Shown here in pieces: positions 1 to 7,297 of a DNA stretch of 56,983 nucleotides. The first letter of the stretch is position 1. Each line of letters begins with the position of its first letter. The notes under the pieces are model-generated. The model was not told the DNA's origin, did no database searches, and saw only the letters and a program-made list of their open reading frames with translations. The DNA comes from JAOAFX01 sp049700315 (GTDB taxonomy: Bacteria > Hydrothermota > Tepidihabitantia > SM23-42 > JAOAFX01), in the NCBI GenBank assembly GCA_049700315.1, contig JBNAVN010000011.1, forward strand, positions 1 through 56,983, written 5' to 3'. Position numbers and translations under genes: made by a program.

Positions 1-704
1 TCTATACTTTTTGAACATCTTCTTGCATAGCCCATAGCATCCAGGAAGGCAAGTAGTGTTATTGCCTTTTCTGGTTTGAATCCATCATGATATGAAAAAT
101 CCGTAGGCAACTTCTTACTACTTATTAGAGTTTTGTAATTTTTGTGCACACCTCTAAGTATTGACGATAATATGGTACTGTCTACTTTTAATGCTTCATG
201 CTTTACTTTGCTCATTAATACACAAAATGGGCTTTTCTCAATACCAATTGAATCAATACCTATTATGCTTGCTTCCACATTCAGGGTTCCGCTTCCGCAC
301 ATAGGGTCAAGAACAACATCTCCGGGTTGAATCCTCAGAATATTCAATATGCCTTTTATCAATTGTGGATGAAATTTTCCTCTATAAGGGAAAAGTCCAT
401 GTGTGGCATAACCTGTAGAAAAGTTCCCTTCTTTGAAGTATGACTTAGTTATTTCTGACCTTCCTTCCCATACAAGAGAACTATTATTTGAGCAAATTAT
501 ATAATGGTATGTAGAAATTCCCTCAACACTTTTGAAAAATGCTCCTCTTCGAATTATCTCATCTTTGGTAAGGAATTTATATTCATAGAAAGCAAATTCA
601 AATTCAAAGACTTCGGAGGTATTGGGTAGAAGTTTGTAGTTTTTGGGAAACAAAATTTCTGATATTTTTGGTAAATTTGTTAGCGAATATCCCTTGTTTT
701 TCAT
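1..704 (-). CDS. Site-specific DNA methyltransferase-like protein (partial, C-terminus beyond window)
   Basis: The gene runs off the left edge, so only about 234 N-terminal residues are visible. Near residue 140 is the motif DPMCGSGT, the S-adenosylmethionine-binding motif I of the N4/N6 DNA methylase and UPF0020-type families. It is preceded by RGKFHPQLIKGIL, a context I associate with DNA N4-cytosine/N6-adenine methylases, and followed by GIDSIGIEKSPF, the usual acidic motif II region. The catalytic (D/N/S)PP(Y/F) motif is not in the visible part, so base specificity cannot be called and an RNA methylase is possible. The ATG at 704 has an in-frame TAG two codons upstream and lies 7 bases after a TAGAAT -10 box, so the mRNA is probably leaderless. 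No partner restriction gene is visible. Confidence 0.7.
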   Translation of the reverse strand, partial: MKNKGYSLTNLPKISEILFPKNYKLLPNTSEVFEFEFAFYEYKFLTKDEIIRRGAFFKSVEGISTYHYIICSNNSSLVWEGRSEITKSYFKEGNFSTGYATHGLFPYRGKFHPQLIKGILNILRIQPGDVVLDPMCGSGTLNVEASIIGIDSIGIEKSPFCVLMSKVKHEALKVDSTILSSILRGVHKNYKTLISSKKLPTDFSYHDGFKPEKAITLLAFLDAMGYARRCSKSI

Positions 705-711
705 CAACTAT

Positions 712-739
712 ATTCTACAAATTTTATCAGAGAAGTCAA
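712..739 (-). promoter_or_regulatory. Sigma70-type promoter for a leaderless methyltransferase mRNA
   Basis: TTGACT at 739-734, a 16-base spacer and TAGAAT at 717-712, followed after 7 bases by the ATG at 704. There is no Shine-Dalgarno sequence. The same geometry recurs at other genes in this window. Confidence 0.55.
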
Positions 740-1036
740 TATGTTTTTCATAAATCTCTACTTTTTCAAAGATTATAAATTGGACGGGAATAAATTCCCT
801 GCTCCTTCTAACGGCATTAAAATCCCTAACCTAACCCAGTAAAGCCTGCGACAATGCTATAAAGAACAATTAGAATCATCCGGCTGATTCAAAGTAAAAT
901 CAAGACCTTTCAGAATCTCTTTTACTTCTTCCACATAATCTTTTCTGACCATTAATCGGACAGGTTGGACAGATCAGAAAAATCCGAAATACGAATATCT
1001 AAATTTGAAATTGCAAGGCTGAAGCCTTGCTCAACA
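740..1036. other. Intergenic region with one short palindrome
   Basis: I see no gene in this stretch. Near its right end is GCAAGGCT-GA-AGCCTTGC (1013-1030), followed by TCAAC. It is one of several short palindromes with a two-base centre dispersed through the window; a near-identical one is at 18857-18874. Confidence 0.5.
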
Positions 1037-1738
1037 TTATTTCAGTATCTGTTTAAATCTCTGTCCATCTTCAAACATTGTAATGTTGTTGAACATCACA
1101 TAGCCATTTCTATTTCTTGTTTTTTCTGCCAATTTCTTTAATTCTTCATCAGTAAATTTATGTTTATAACCTTTGCCACCATGAAGGCGATAATAAAATA
1201 TTTTGCCGTATGTTGGTTCTCTCAAAAATGGGTCAACGACATCAATCAAATCAAGTTTCTCGCAAACCTGTTTGATTACCTCTGGTTGCCATTTTCCCCT
1301 TGGCTCCCAGCCAAAAATAAAATTCTTTCTATCTATTCTATTAAAAAAGTTTTCCATATTTTTTATATTTTCTTTTTCAGGGCTGAAACTCGGTGGCGAT
1401 TGGAACATTATAATCTTTGTTTTAAGGATTTCTGCATATTCGGCTAATATCTTAAAACATTCAAAGACATCTTTTGTCGGTTGAAAATTACCGAGATTTT
1501 CAAGTCTTAAATTCTCTAAATGTTTAGCCCTTCTATATGTTGGTGAATTCGCTGGATGGGTGATGAATTGTAATGCCTTTAAGACAAATTCAAAATCTTT
1601 GGGCGCTTCATTTCGCCATTTTTTCAGGGTCTCAGGATTTACAAAATCATAGAATGTCAATTGCACTTCAATAACAGCAAAATTTTTGTAGTATTTTGCA
1701 CGTGCCACAGGAAAACCACAGCAGCCGATTTTAATCAT
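1037..1738 (-). CDS. DUF72 (YecE-like) family protein
   Basis: A 233-residue protein of the DUF72/YecE family, a TIM-barrel-like family of unknown biochemical function. The N-terminus MIKIGCCGFP matches the usual start (x-IGTSGW/CGFP). Other family features are the YYKNFAVIEVQLTFYDF segment, a KALQFITHPAN segment in the place of the usual K..x.ITH, a QSPPSF motif around residue 117, and YYRLHGG near residue 190. The length is typical. I chose the ATG at 1738 because a GGGAG Shine-Dalgarno lies directly upstream; the GTG four codons earlier overlaps that site. The gene stands alone, with repeat-rich DNA on both sides. Confidence 0.85.
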   Translation of the reverse strand: MIKIGCCGFPVARAKYYKNFAVIEVQLTFYDFVNPETLKKWRNEAPKDFEFVLKALQFITHPANSPTYRRAKHLENLRLENLGNFQPTKDVFECFKILAEYAEILKTKIIMFQSPPSFSPEKENIKNMENFFNRIDRKNFIFGWEPRGKWQPEVIKQVCEKLDLIDVVDPFLREPTYGKIFYYRLHGGKGYKHKFTDEELKKLAEKTRNRNGYVMFNNITMFEDGQRFKQILK

Positions 1739-2006
1739 AACATCTCCCACTTTTCCGATTTTTTAGCCAATGATACAGTATCTATTGTCATAACCCGATA
1801 AATCGGGCAACTACAATTCTGTGGTAAGCAGGTTATAGAACCCATAGATTGAAATTCCATTTGTGCGATAAATCGCACCCGTGTTTTCCTTTCCTTTTTT
1901 AGCGACGCAGACAATATCTGGCATACCAATTCATTATACATATTCAATAAATTCGGTCAAGTATTTCTGCGAAAATGAGAATTATGGTGACCTAAAAATT
2001 TCCTTT
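1739..2006. repeat. Intergenic region with two dispersed-type palindromes
   Basis: CCCGAT-AA-ATCGGG (1794-1807) and GTGCGAT-AA-ATCGCAC (1863-1878) lie about 55 bases apart. Their arms differ in sequence but both have a two-base AA centre, as do copies elsewhere in the window. A 70-codon minus-strand open frame here has no recognisable domain and spans the palindromes, so I do not call it a gene. Confidence 0.5.
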
Positions 2007-3326
2007 TTAGAAACTATATTTTACCTTAAGGAAGACTTCGTCATTATTCTTTAATCTCCCGAAGTTTGTTGTTTCCTTCCCTTCTATCACACGGAGCCCG
2101 AGGCAAAGTTCGCAATTCTCAAATGGTTTATAGGAAATCTCCGGGGCATAGACAACTGCATAATTGTTTTTGAAATCAGAAAAATCTTTTATCTCCATAC
2201 CACCACTTAAAGGCATCAATTTCAATCTTTCTTCAAAAAGTTTCCATTCCAATCCTGTTAGTATATAGTCTTCAATCTCATTGTTTCTTTCCTGGAAAAA
2301 TCCATGGGCATACTGGAGATTTATGTAAATTCCATTTTTAAATGTGTAGTCAGTTCCAATCACAAATTTTACATAGGGGTCTTTTTTTAGAATCACTGAA
2401 TCAATCACCCCCATTCCGAGTTGTGACAAATCAATGATGTAGTGGACACTTTCAGGTAGAAATAATGCGCCTTCTCCCCATATTCCAATATCACCTATTG
2501 CACCGGCAAAATCCATACCGAATATCTGCATCTTTGGATAGGTGAGTTCATTATGGATATCAACATCACCAAACATATTCAAAGGGATTATGGTCGTTTT
2601 CTTCAGGATCGGGATACCATCCCTTCCATAGACATAACTCAATGAAAGATCAAAGTCAAAGATATTCTTTTTTAGACGCATTCCCTGTATGGAATTTTTT
2701 AGATTATAATCCGGGATGGAGATTGAGTTAGTAATATTAACGGGATTGATTTCTGGTGCCAGGGTTATATTTGAATAGTTTGTGTATATAGAATTCTCCG
2801 ATAATAATGCAGGTGTGAAATGCGGAATGAAGACATAAGACAGATTGAAATCTTTGATATATCCATCAACTTTAATTCCATTTGAACCAAGATGCCTGCC
2901 AAAATCCCAGATATCTTCAAGGTCAAGGGGATTTATGTTATCCGTGGGATTTATCTTATCCGCAGCTCCCCAGGCGACCCGCTGTCTTCCAATCCTGATA
3001 TCAACATTTTTTATCGGAAATTTCAAAATGTCAATATATGCCTCCCTGATATCAAGGTCAAAGGGTGTGAGATTTTCTTTTGAAAAAAGGTCAGAAAGTT
3101 CTTTAATCTCTGGTAATCCAAAAGAGCGAAGCCAGATTTCGCTGTAGAATTTGATATTATCGTTTATCGTCTCTTGAGGATTCAAGTTTAGCCGGTACTC
3201 TTCAAAAGAAAGCGGATAATCATCCTTTATCAAGACCCTGTGGTCTGTAGAAAAATATCCAGACCAATCAAGACAGAAACTGAATTTAAACACAAAAAAT
3301 ATTATGGCGGTTTTTATTATCTTCAT
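2007..3326 (-). CDS. Outer-membrane beta-barrel protein of an MMPL export operon
   Basis: A 439-residue exported protein. The ATG at 3326 follows an AAGGAGA site and begins a signal peptide (MKIIKTAIIFFVFKFSFC). The rest alternates polar and hydrophobic residues in beta-strand fashion. A segment around residues 110-150 has IGRQRVAWG and NPTDNINPLDL, motifs I associate with DUF1302-like porins that accompany RND/MMPL transporters. The protein ends in KVKYSF, a C-terminal aromatic typical of proteins inserted by the Bam complex. It is the last gene of a four-gene unit with a TetR regulator, an MMPL permease and a LolA-like protein, so it is probably the outer-membrane part of a lipid or hydrophobic-substrate export route. 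The substrate is unknown. Confidence 0.7.
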   Translation of the reverse strand: MKIIKTAIIFFVFKFSFCLDWSGYFSTDHRVLIKDDYPLSFEEYRLNLNPQETINDNIKFYSEIWLRSFGLPEIKELSDLFSKENLTPFDLDIREAYIDILKFPIKNVDIRIGRQRVAWGAADKINPTDNINPLDLEDIWDFGRHLGSNGIKVDGYIKDFNLSYVFIPHFTPALLSENSIYTNYSNITLAPEINPVNITNSISIPDYNLKNSIQGMRLKKNIFDFDLSLSYVYGRDGIPILKKTTIIPLNMFGDVDIHNELTYPKMQIFGMDFAGAIGDIGIWGEGALFLPESVHYIIDLSQLGMGVIDSVILKKDPYVKFVIGTDYTFKNGIYINLQYAHGFFQERNNEIEDYILTGLEWKLFEERLKLMPLSGGMEIKDFSDFKNNYAVVYAPEISYKPFENCELCLGLRVIEGKETTNFGRLKNNDEVFLKVKYSF

Positions 3327-3336
3327 TTTTGTCTCC

Positions 3337-4086
3337 TTATTTGCTGAGATTCCTTTCCGTGAATATATCATCAGCAAGTCCGATATCAAGTTTAATCTCT
3401 TCCATCACCATTTCAGTTTTATTTCCGCTACGCAAATCTTGCATTAAATAGGTCTTTGGTATGAGATATTCTTTTATCTTCTCAGTCTTTGGAATCTCCA
3501 TTATCTTTATCATTTCACCTTTTTTATTGAAATACTCTGCCTTTATTGGAAAATAATCACTCTTCCGCACATAGAGATTCACTTTTGCATATTCTGATAC
3601 AACAATAGGTTTGGGAATGAGTTCAAGGATATACAAATCTCTTTCGTTTTTAAGAGATTGCGGTTTCCATTTGTCAGAATATTTCTTTGCCTCAAGGTCT
3701 TCATATGTAAAATCAGTGCCGACGAATTTTTGATTCTTCACATGTGCAGCAATTCTTCGTGTTTTTTTGTATGCGGGTAAATAGACATAGATTATATCAT
3801 CAGGTAAAGAGAGAAATCCAATGCCTTTCTGGTCCGCAGGTTCAATAACCTTTACAAGCCTTTTATTACTCCCTTTCTGGTACATCTGGACCCGCCGATT
3901 CTTCACATCACCATTTTTATTTATGATATTTATCTTCATCAATGCTGAAAGGTCTTCAGGTGCAGCAAAGACTCCATCCACCCTGAGTAGAATCTCAGAT
4001 GGATTTGGATTCTCTTCAGCATTGATAGAGTATGTCAAAATCAGGCATAATAAGAGTAGCCTGATTATCTTTATGTTTTTTAGCAT
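3337..4086 (-). CDS. Outer membrane lipoprotein-sorting protein (LolA-like)
   Basis: A 249-residue periplasmic protein with a signal peptide (MLKNIKIIRLLLLCLILTY, probably cleaved after SINA). The body fits the LolA-like outer-membrane lipoprotein-sorting family that accompanies MMPL exporters: ILLRVDG near the mature N-terminus, PADQKGIGFL, YVYLPAYKKTRRI around residues 100-112, and FVGTDFTYEDLEAKKY around 120-135. This fold has a hydrophobic groove that carries acyl chains across the periplasm. It overlaps the 3' end of the MMPL gene by 7 bases and is followed 10 bases later by the barrel gene, which supports a shared inner-to-outer membrane pathway. Cargo specificity cannot be read from sequence. 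Confidence 0.8.
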   Translation of the reverse strand: MLKNIKIIRLLLLCLILTYSINAEENPNPSEILLRVDGVFAAPEDLSALMKINIINKNGDVKNRRVQMYQKGSNKRLVKVIEPADQKGIGFLSLPDDIIYVYLPAYKKTRRIAAHVKNQKFVGTDFTYEDLEAKKYSDKWKPQSLKNERDLYILELIPKPIVVSEYAKVNLYVRKSDYFPIKAEYFNKKGEMIKIMEIPKTEKIKEYLIPKTYLMQDLRSGNKTEMVMEEIKLDIGLADDIFTERNLSK

Positions 4087-6323
4087 TTTTGCCTCCTTTT
4101 ATTTATTATTTTTTCTTTCATCAAAATTATTGCCGGCACGAGCGTGGTCGCACCAAACCCTGAACTCAACATCGTTATTCCTAACAATATTCCAAAACGT
4201 ATAATCGGAACGAGGTTTGAAAAAATAAGCACAAGAAAGCCAAGCATCACCGTAAAGACATTGACCATAATCGCACTTCCCGTATGTTTTATTGTATTGC
4301 GGATTGCATTTTCTGGACTATTCTCTTTTCGTTCACAGGAATAGCGACTCAAGAAATGGATTGAGTAGTCAATGCCAATACCGATACAGATACTTCCTAC
4401 AAGCACAGTTGCAACATCAAGGGGAATGTGAAAAATTCCCATAAAGCCAAAGAGCACAGATAGACTCAAAAATATCGGAATAAGACCTATCAAACTATTT
4501 TGCACAGAGTGTGTAAGAAAAATAAGGCAGATAAATATCGCTATGATTGCAATGACAAGGTTATATATCTGACTTTTCAACAGACTCTTATTGAGATGTT
4601 CATAGATAAGTGGAGAACCTGTGAACTCAAATTGATATATGTGATTGTTCATAGATTCTATATATTCCTGGATTTTTTTGACAACAAATTCGCTTTCTTT
4701 ATTATATGCACCAGGGGTCATTGCCTGGATTATGCCTTCTGTTTTATCTTCATTTATGAGTTGCTCCAGTGTTCCTTCGCCTTCAAGCAAGAAATAGAGA
4801 TTGCCTATCTTTTCTCTGGTATCAGGAATCTTCTTTCCTTCACCCATTGCATCATTCATTTCTTCAATCAGGTCAACAATTGATTGTGGATGGTGGACAC
4901 CTCTAAGCGTATCAAGAAAATTATGGACATCCTTCATTGCATTGAGCACCTCTGGCTCCTGTAAATCACCTTTAACAAGAATCTGGACCGGCACTGAACC
5001 ACCAAAACTTTTTTCCATTATTCCTTCAGTTATCCGTATTGAACTTTTGGGCTTAAAATAATCAAGAAAGTCAACCTTTGTCTTAATAAAAGGAATGCCT
5101 GACAAGAATCCAAGTCCGATGATTGCGCCAATTATACACACGACTTTTTTATGATTTATCACCCACCTGCCCAGTCTTTCCATTAACAGATTTACGAATT
5201 CAAGATTCTGCTTTTTATTTTTTTCTTTATATTTGATACTTCCAAGTATCGCCGGTATGAGTGTGATGCTTATAATAAATGCAATGAAAATACCAAATGC
5301 TGTGAAGATTCCAAACTGCTGGATCATCACAAGATAAGAGCCAAAGATAAAAGAGATAAAACCAATGATCGTTGTGAGGGCAGCAAGGAATACCGGTATG
5401 ATTACTCTGGTAAGGGAATTTTGCATCCTGAGTTTTCTATCATTTTCTTTCTCTTCAAAAGATTTGCAGATGACATGGATTGCATAGGCACTACCAACTG
5501 CCATAAGTATTGCTGGAGTTGTATTGGTTATGACAGTAAGTGGAATCTTTAATAATGCCATAAAACCGATCGTCCACAATGTACTGATTCCCACGCTTAT
5601 AAGTGGAAGAATGACATTCAGTATAGAACCGAAACTAAGATAGAGGATTATTAGAATCATCAGTGCCACAAATGGCATTAAGACTTTCAGGTCTCTGATA
5701 ATCAAATCATTCACTGTATTTAACTGGAAGGGTAGTCCGGCAAAATAGGTTTTTTCTTCCAAGTTTGCATTCTTTACAACCCGTTCAATATCCTTTGCAA
5801 CCTTTGATTTATCTCCGTCAATACGACATATAATTAAAGTAGTCTTTCCATCTTCAGAAACAAGACGATTCCGGTATATCGCTCTATTCAGTGCATAATC
5901 TTTGATTTTATTTAGACCTTTCTGGTCTGGAATATTGTCTTCGTCTATTAACTTTCCAATCTCAAGACCTTCCTCAGTCTTTTTAATATCAAGGATATTT
6001 GTCAAACTCGTTACATAGGTAATTCCTTCAATCTTTTTGAATTGCCGGGTCAAATTATCAATAGATTTTATGGTCTTTAGATTGAATACATCTTCAGCCT
6101 GTATTACTACAATCCCCAGACTATTACCACCATATTTTTCGCCGATATAATCAAGGAGCTTGACCGCCGGGTCAGATTTGGGTAGATAACTTGCCATATC
6201 CGCATTGACCACGACCCTTCTTAAAAAAAATGCGAAGAATAAACTGAGAATTAAGATAATCAGGATAATCACAATCCTGAATTTAATGACAAATTGAGCG
6301 ATTTTGTGTTGAATTGAAGACAT
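4080..6323 (-). CDS. MMPL/RND family transporter
   Basis: A 747-residue inner-membrane exporter with the duplicated RND plan. TM1 is near residues 14-34, followed by a periplasmic domain to about 215, a five-helix block to about 370, a second anchor near 390-410, a second periplasmic domain, then the last helix block from about 590. The second half carries GIGIDYSIHFLSRY, the conserved TM segment with an acidic residue typical of MMPL proteins (hopanoid exporter HpnN and MmpL relatives). Start ATG at 6323 is preceded by GAGGAG. It is coupled to the LolA-like gene and lies downstream of a TetR gene. Role by family: proton-driven export of lipids or hydrophobic compounds. I see no frameshift or truncation. 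Confidence 0.88.
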   Translation of the reverse strand: MSSIQHKIAQFVIKFRIVIILIILILSLFFAFFLRRVVVNADMASYLPKSDPAVKLLDYIGEKYGGNSLGIVVIQAEDVFNLKTIKSIDNLTRQFKKIEGITYVTSLTNILDIKKTEEGLEIGKLIDEDNIPDQKGLNKIKDYALNRAIYRNRLVSEDGKTTLIICRIDGDKSKVAKDIERVVKNANLEEKTYFAGLPFQLNTVNDLIIRDLKVLMPFVALMILIILYLSFGSILNVILPLISVGISTLWTIGFMALLKIPLTVITNTTPAILMAVGSAYAIHVICKSFEEKENDRKLRMQNSLTRVIIPVFLAALTTIIGFISFIFGSYLVMIQQFGIFTAFGIFIAFIISITLIPAILGSIKYKEKNKKQNLEFVNLLMERLGRWVINHKKVVCIIGAIIGLGFLSGIPFIKTKVDFLDYFKPKSSIRITEGIMEKSFGGSVPVQILVKGDLQEPEVLNAMKDVHNFLDTLRGVHHPQSIVDLIEEMNDAMGEGKKIPDTREKIGNLYFLLEGEGTLEQLINEDKTEGIIQAMTPGAYNKESEFVVKKIQEYIESMNNHIYQFEFTGSPLIYEHLNKSLLKSQIYNLVIAIIAIFICLIFLTHSVQNSLIGLIPIFLSLSVLFGFMGIFHIPLDVATVLVGSICIGIGIDYSIHFLSRYSCERKENSPENAIRNTIKHTGSAIMVNVFTVMLGFLVLIFSNLVPIIRFGILLGITMLSSGFGATTLVPAIILMKEKIINKRRQKC

Positions 6324-6338
6324 AATCTCCTCTCATAG

Positions 6339-6374
6339 AATTTTTGACCATTTTTGTTTTTTGGTCGAAAAATT
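6339..6374. promoter_or_regulatory. Candidate TetR operator upstream of the MMPL gene
   Basis: AATTTTTGACCA (6339-6350) and TGGTCGAAAAATT (6362-6374) form an imperfect inverted repeat between tetR and the MMPL start. The right arm matches, inverted, 15 bases (ATTTTTCGACCAAAA) in the leader of tetR at 6993-7007. Confidence 0.5.
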
Positions 6375-6391
6375 GAAAAAAAATTTTTTTA

Positions 6392-6976
6392 TCATTTTTT
6401 AAGGATACCACAAAAAAGCATTTCCAGCATTGCCTCGGTCTTTTTCTCAAGCTTACCAATATCCTCTTCGGTACCCCAGAGATACTCAAATCCTTTCAAG
6501 GCATGAACAAAGTAAGTAGCTGCCATCGCCGGGTCCGGAATAGTAAAGATACCCTTTTTAATACCTTCACGCAGAATGTCAAGAATCAGTCTTGTCTCAT
6601 AGCGGTCATAACTTTCGCGGAAACGTTGAATAAAGTCATATTCTTTAAAATATTCTTCACGGAAAGAACTATAAAATCGGGCGATGCGATGAAATACCCT
6701 CATTCTTGTGAGGACATAGATTGTGAGCTTTTCCTTTGGGTCTTCTGCTGATGCCAGTGCATTTTTGATCTCTGATTTGACCATATCAGCCTCTTTTTCA
6801 ACCACCGCGAGGAAGATCTCTTCTTTATTTTTAAAATAATAGTAAACCGAACTTTTGCCCTTGCGTGCAGCACGGGCAATTGAATCCATTGTTGCCTTGC
6901 GATACCCGAATCTGGCAAAGATATAACGGGCTGCATCAACTATCGCATCCCGCATTGTCTTCTTAGAAATCGCCAT
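6392..6976 (-). CDS. TetR/AcrR family transcriptional regulator
   Basis: A 194-residue regulator. The N-terminal helix-turn-helix covers about residues 8-55, with the hallmark ARYIFARFGYRKATMDSI and a KSSVYYYFKNKEEIF recognition segment. The remainder is the helical ligand-binding and dimerisation domain. I chose ATG 6976 because AAAAGGTGG lies just upstream; the GTG three codons earlier sits inside that Shine-Dalgarno. It is first in the export operon, 68 bases before the MMPL gene. A shared 15-base motif occurs before tetR and before the MMPL gene in opposite orientation, so autoregulation and control of the exporter are likely. The ligand is unknown. Confidence 0.88.
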   Translation of the reverse strand: MAISKKTMRDAIVDAARYIFARFGYRKATMDSIARAARKGKSSVYYYFKNKEEIFLAVVEKEADMVKSEIKNALASAEDPKEKLTIYVLTRMRVFHRIARFYSSFREEYFKEYDFIQRFRESYDRYETRLILDILREGIKKGIFTIPDPAMAATYFVHALKGFEYLWGTEEDIGKLEKKTEAMLEMLFCGILKK

Positions 6977-6991
6977 ATAATCCACCTTTTA

Positions 6992-7009
6992 GATTTTTCG
7001 ACCAAAATC
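6992..7009. promoter_or_regulatory. Candidate TetR operator in the tetR leader
   Basis: GATTTT-TCGACC-AAAATC is an inverted repeat with 6-base arms, located between the tetR promoter and its start. It contains the 15-base motif also found before the MMPL gene at 6359-6373. Confidence 0.5.
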
Positions 7010-7033
7010 GTTTTTTATTCAAAATCATACTCT

Positions 7034-7061
7034 ATTATAATCAAAAAAAGAATAAAGTCAA
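7034..7061 (-). promoter_or_regulatory. Sigma70-type promoter of tetR and the export operon
   Basis: TTGACT (7061-7056), a 16-base spacer and TATAAT (7039-7034). The predicted transcript has a leader of about 50 bases containing the candidate operator and a Shine-Dalgarno. Confidence 0.6.
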
Positions 7062-7076
7062 GGGGTAAAGTGAACA

Positions 7077-7150
7077 TATCTTGCAGTATAGAAATTACAA
7101 TAATTCCTATACTGCAAATAAGAAAACTTTCATTATAGAAAAAATAAAGG
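7077..7150. repeat. Dispersed palindromic repeat, copy 1
   Basis: The core 7081-7117 is an almost perfect inverted repeat (TTGCAGTATAG ... CTATACTGCAA). Similarity to a second copy at 56856-56932 continues past the core through AATAAG, TTTCATTAT and GAAAA. The two copies are about 75 bases long and differ by a few substitutions and single-base indels. No transposase is nearby; a miniature mobile element or a mobile regulatory hairpin would fit. Confidence 0.7.
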
Positions 7151-7152
7151 CA

Positions 7153-7260
7153 CAAGATACATCAGGACTTGGCGGTGTCCTGAAGGTAGTGCACAACCTC
7201 AGGCAGATAGAGTATGGGGGGTTTCAGCCGCCAAGTTGCGTGGCGGACTGATGTATCTTG
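7153..7260. other. 108-base structured element with nested inverted repeats
   Basis: Perfect outer arms CAAGATACATCAG (7153-7165) and CTGATGTATCTTG (7248-7260) enclose inner arms ACTTGGCGG (7167-7175) and CCGCCAAGT (7228-7236). Inside these a third, bulged hairpin joins CCTGAAGGT with AACCTCAGG (about 7179-7203). The element is much richer in G and C than its surroundings. Its right end overlaps the TTGACA of a possible promoter for the next gene. It could be a miniature transposable element or a structured RNA. Confidence 0.55.
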
Positions 7261-7290
7261 ACAATCAAGTGCTAATCAATAAAATATAAA
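7258..7290 (+). promoter_or_regulatory. Possible promoter for the secreted propeller gene
   Basis: TTGACA at 7258-7263 has two possible -10 boxes: TAAAAT at 7280-7285 (16-base spacer) or TATAAA at 7285-7290 (21-base spacer, 7 bases before the ATG). No Shine-Dalgarno precedes the gene. Confidence 0.35.
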
Positions 7291-7297
7291 TACGCCT

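Noticed and set aside
1735..1947. 70-codon minus-strand open frame upstream of the DUF72 gene
   Set aside because: It spans two dispersed palindromes, has no recognisable domain and no convincing start site.
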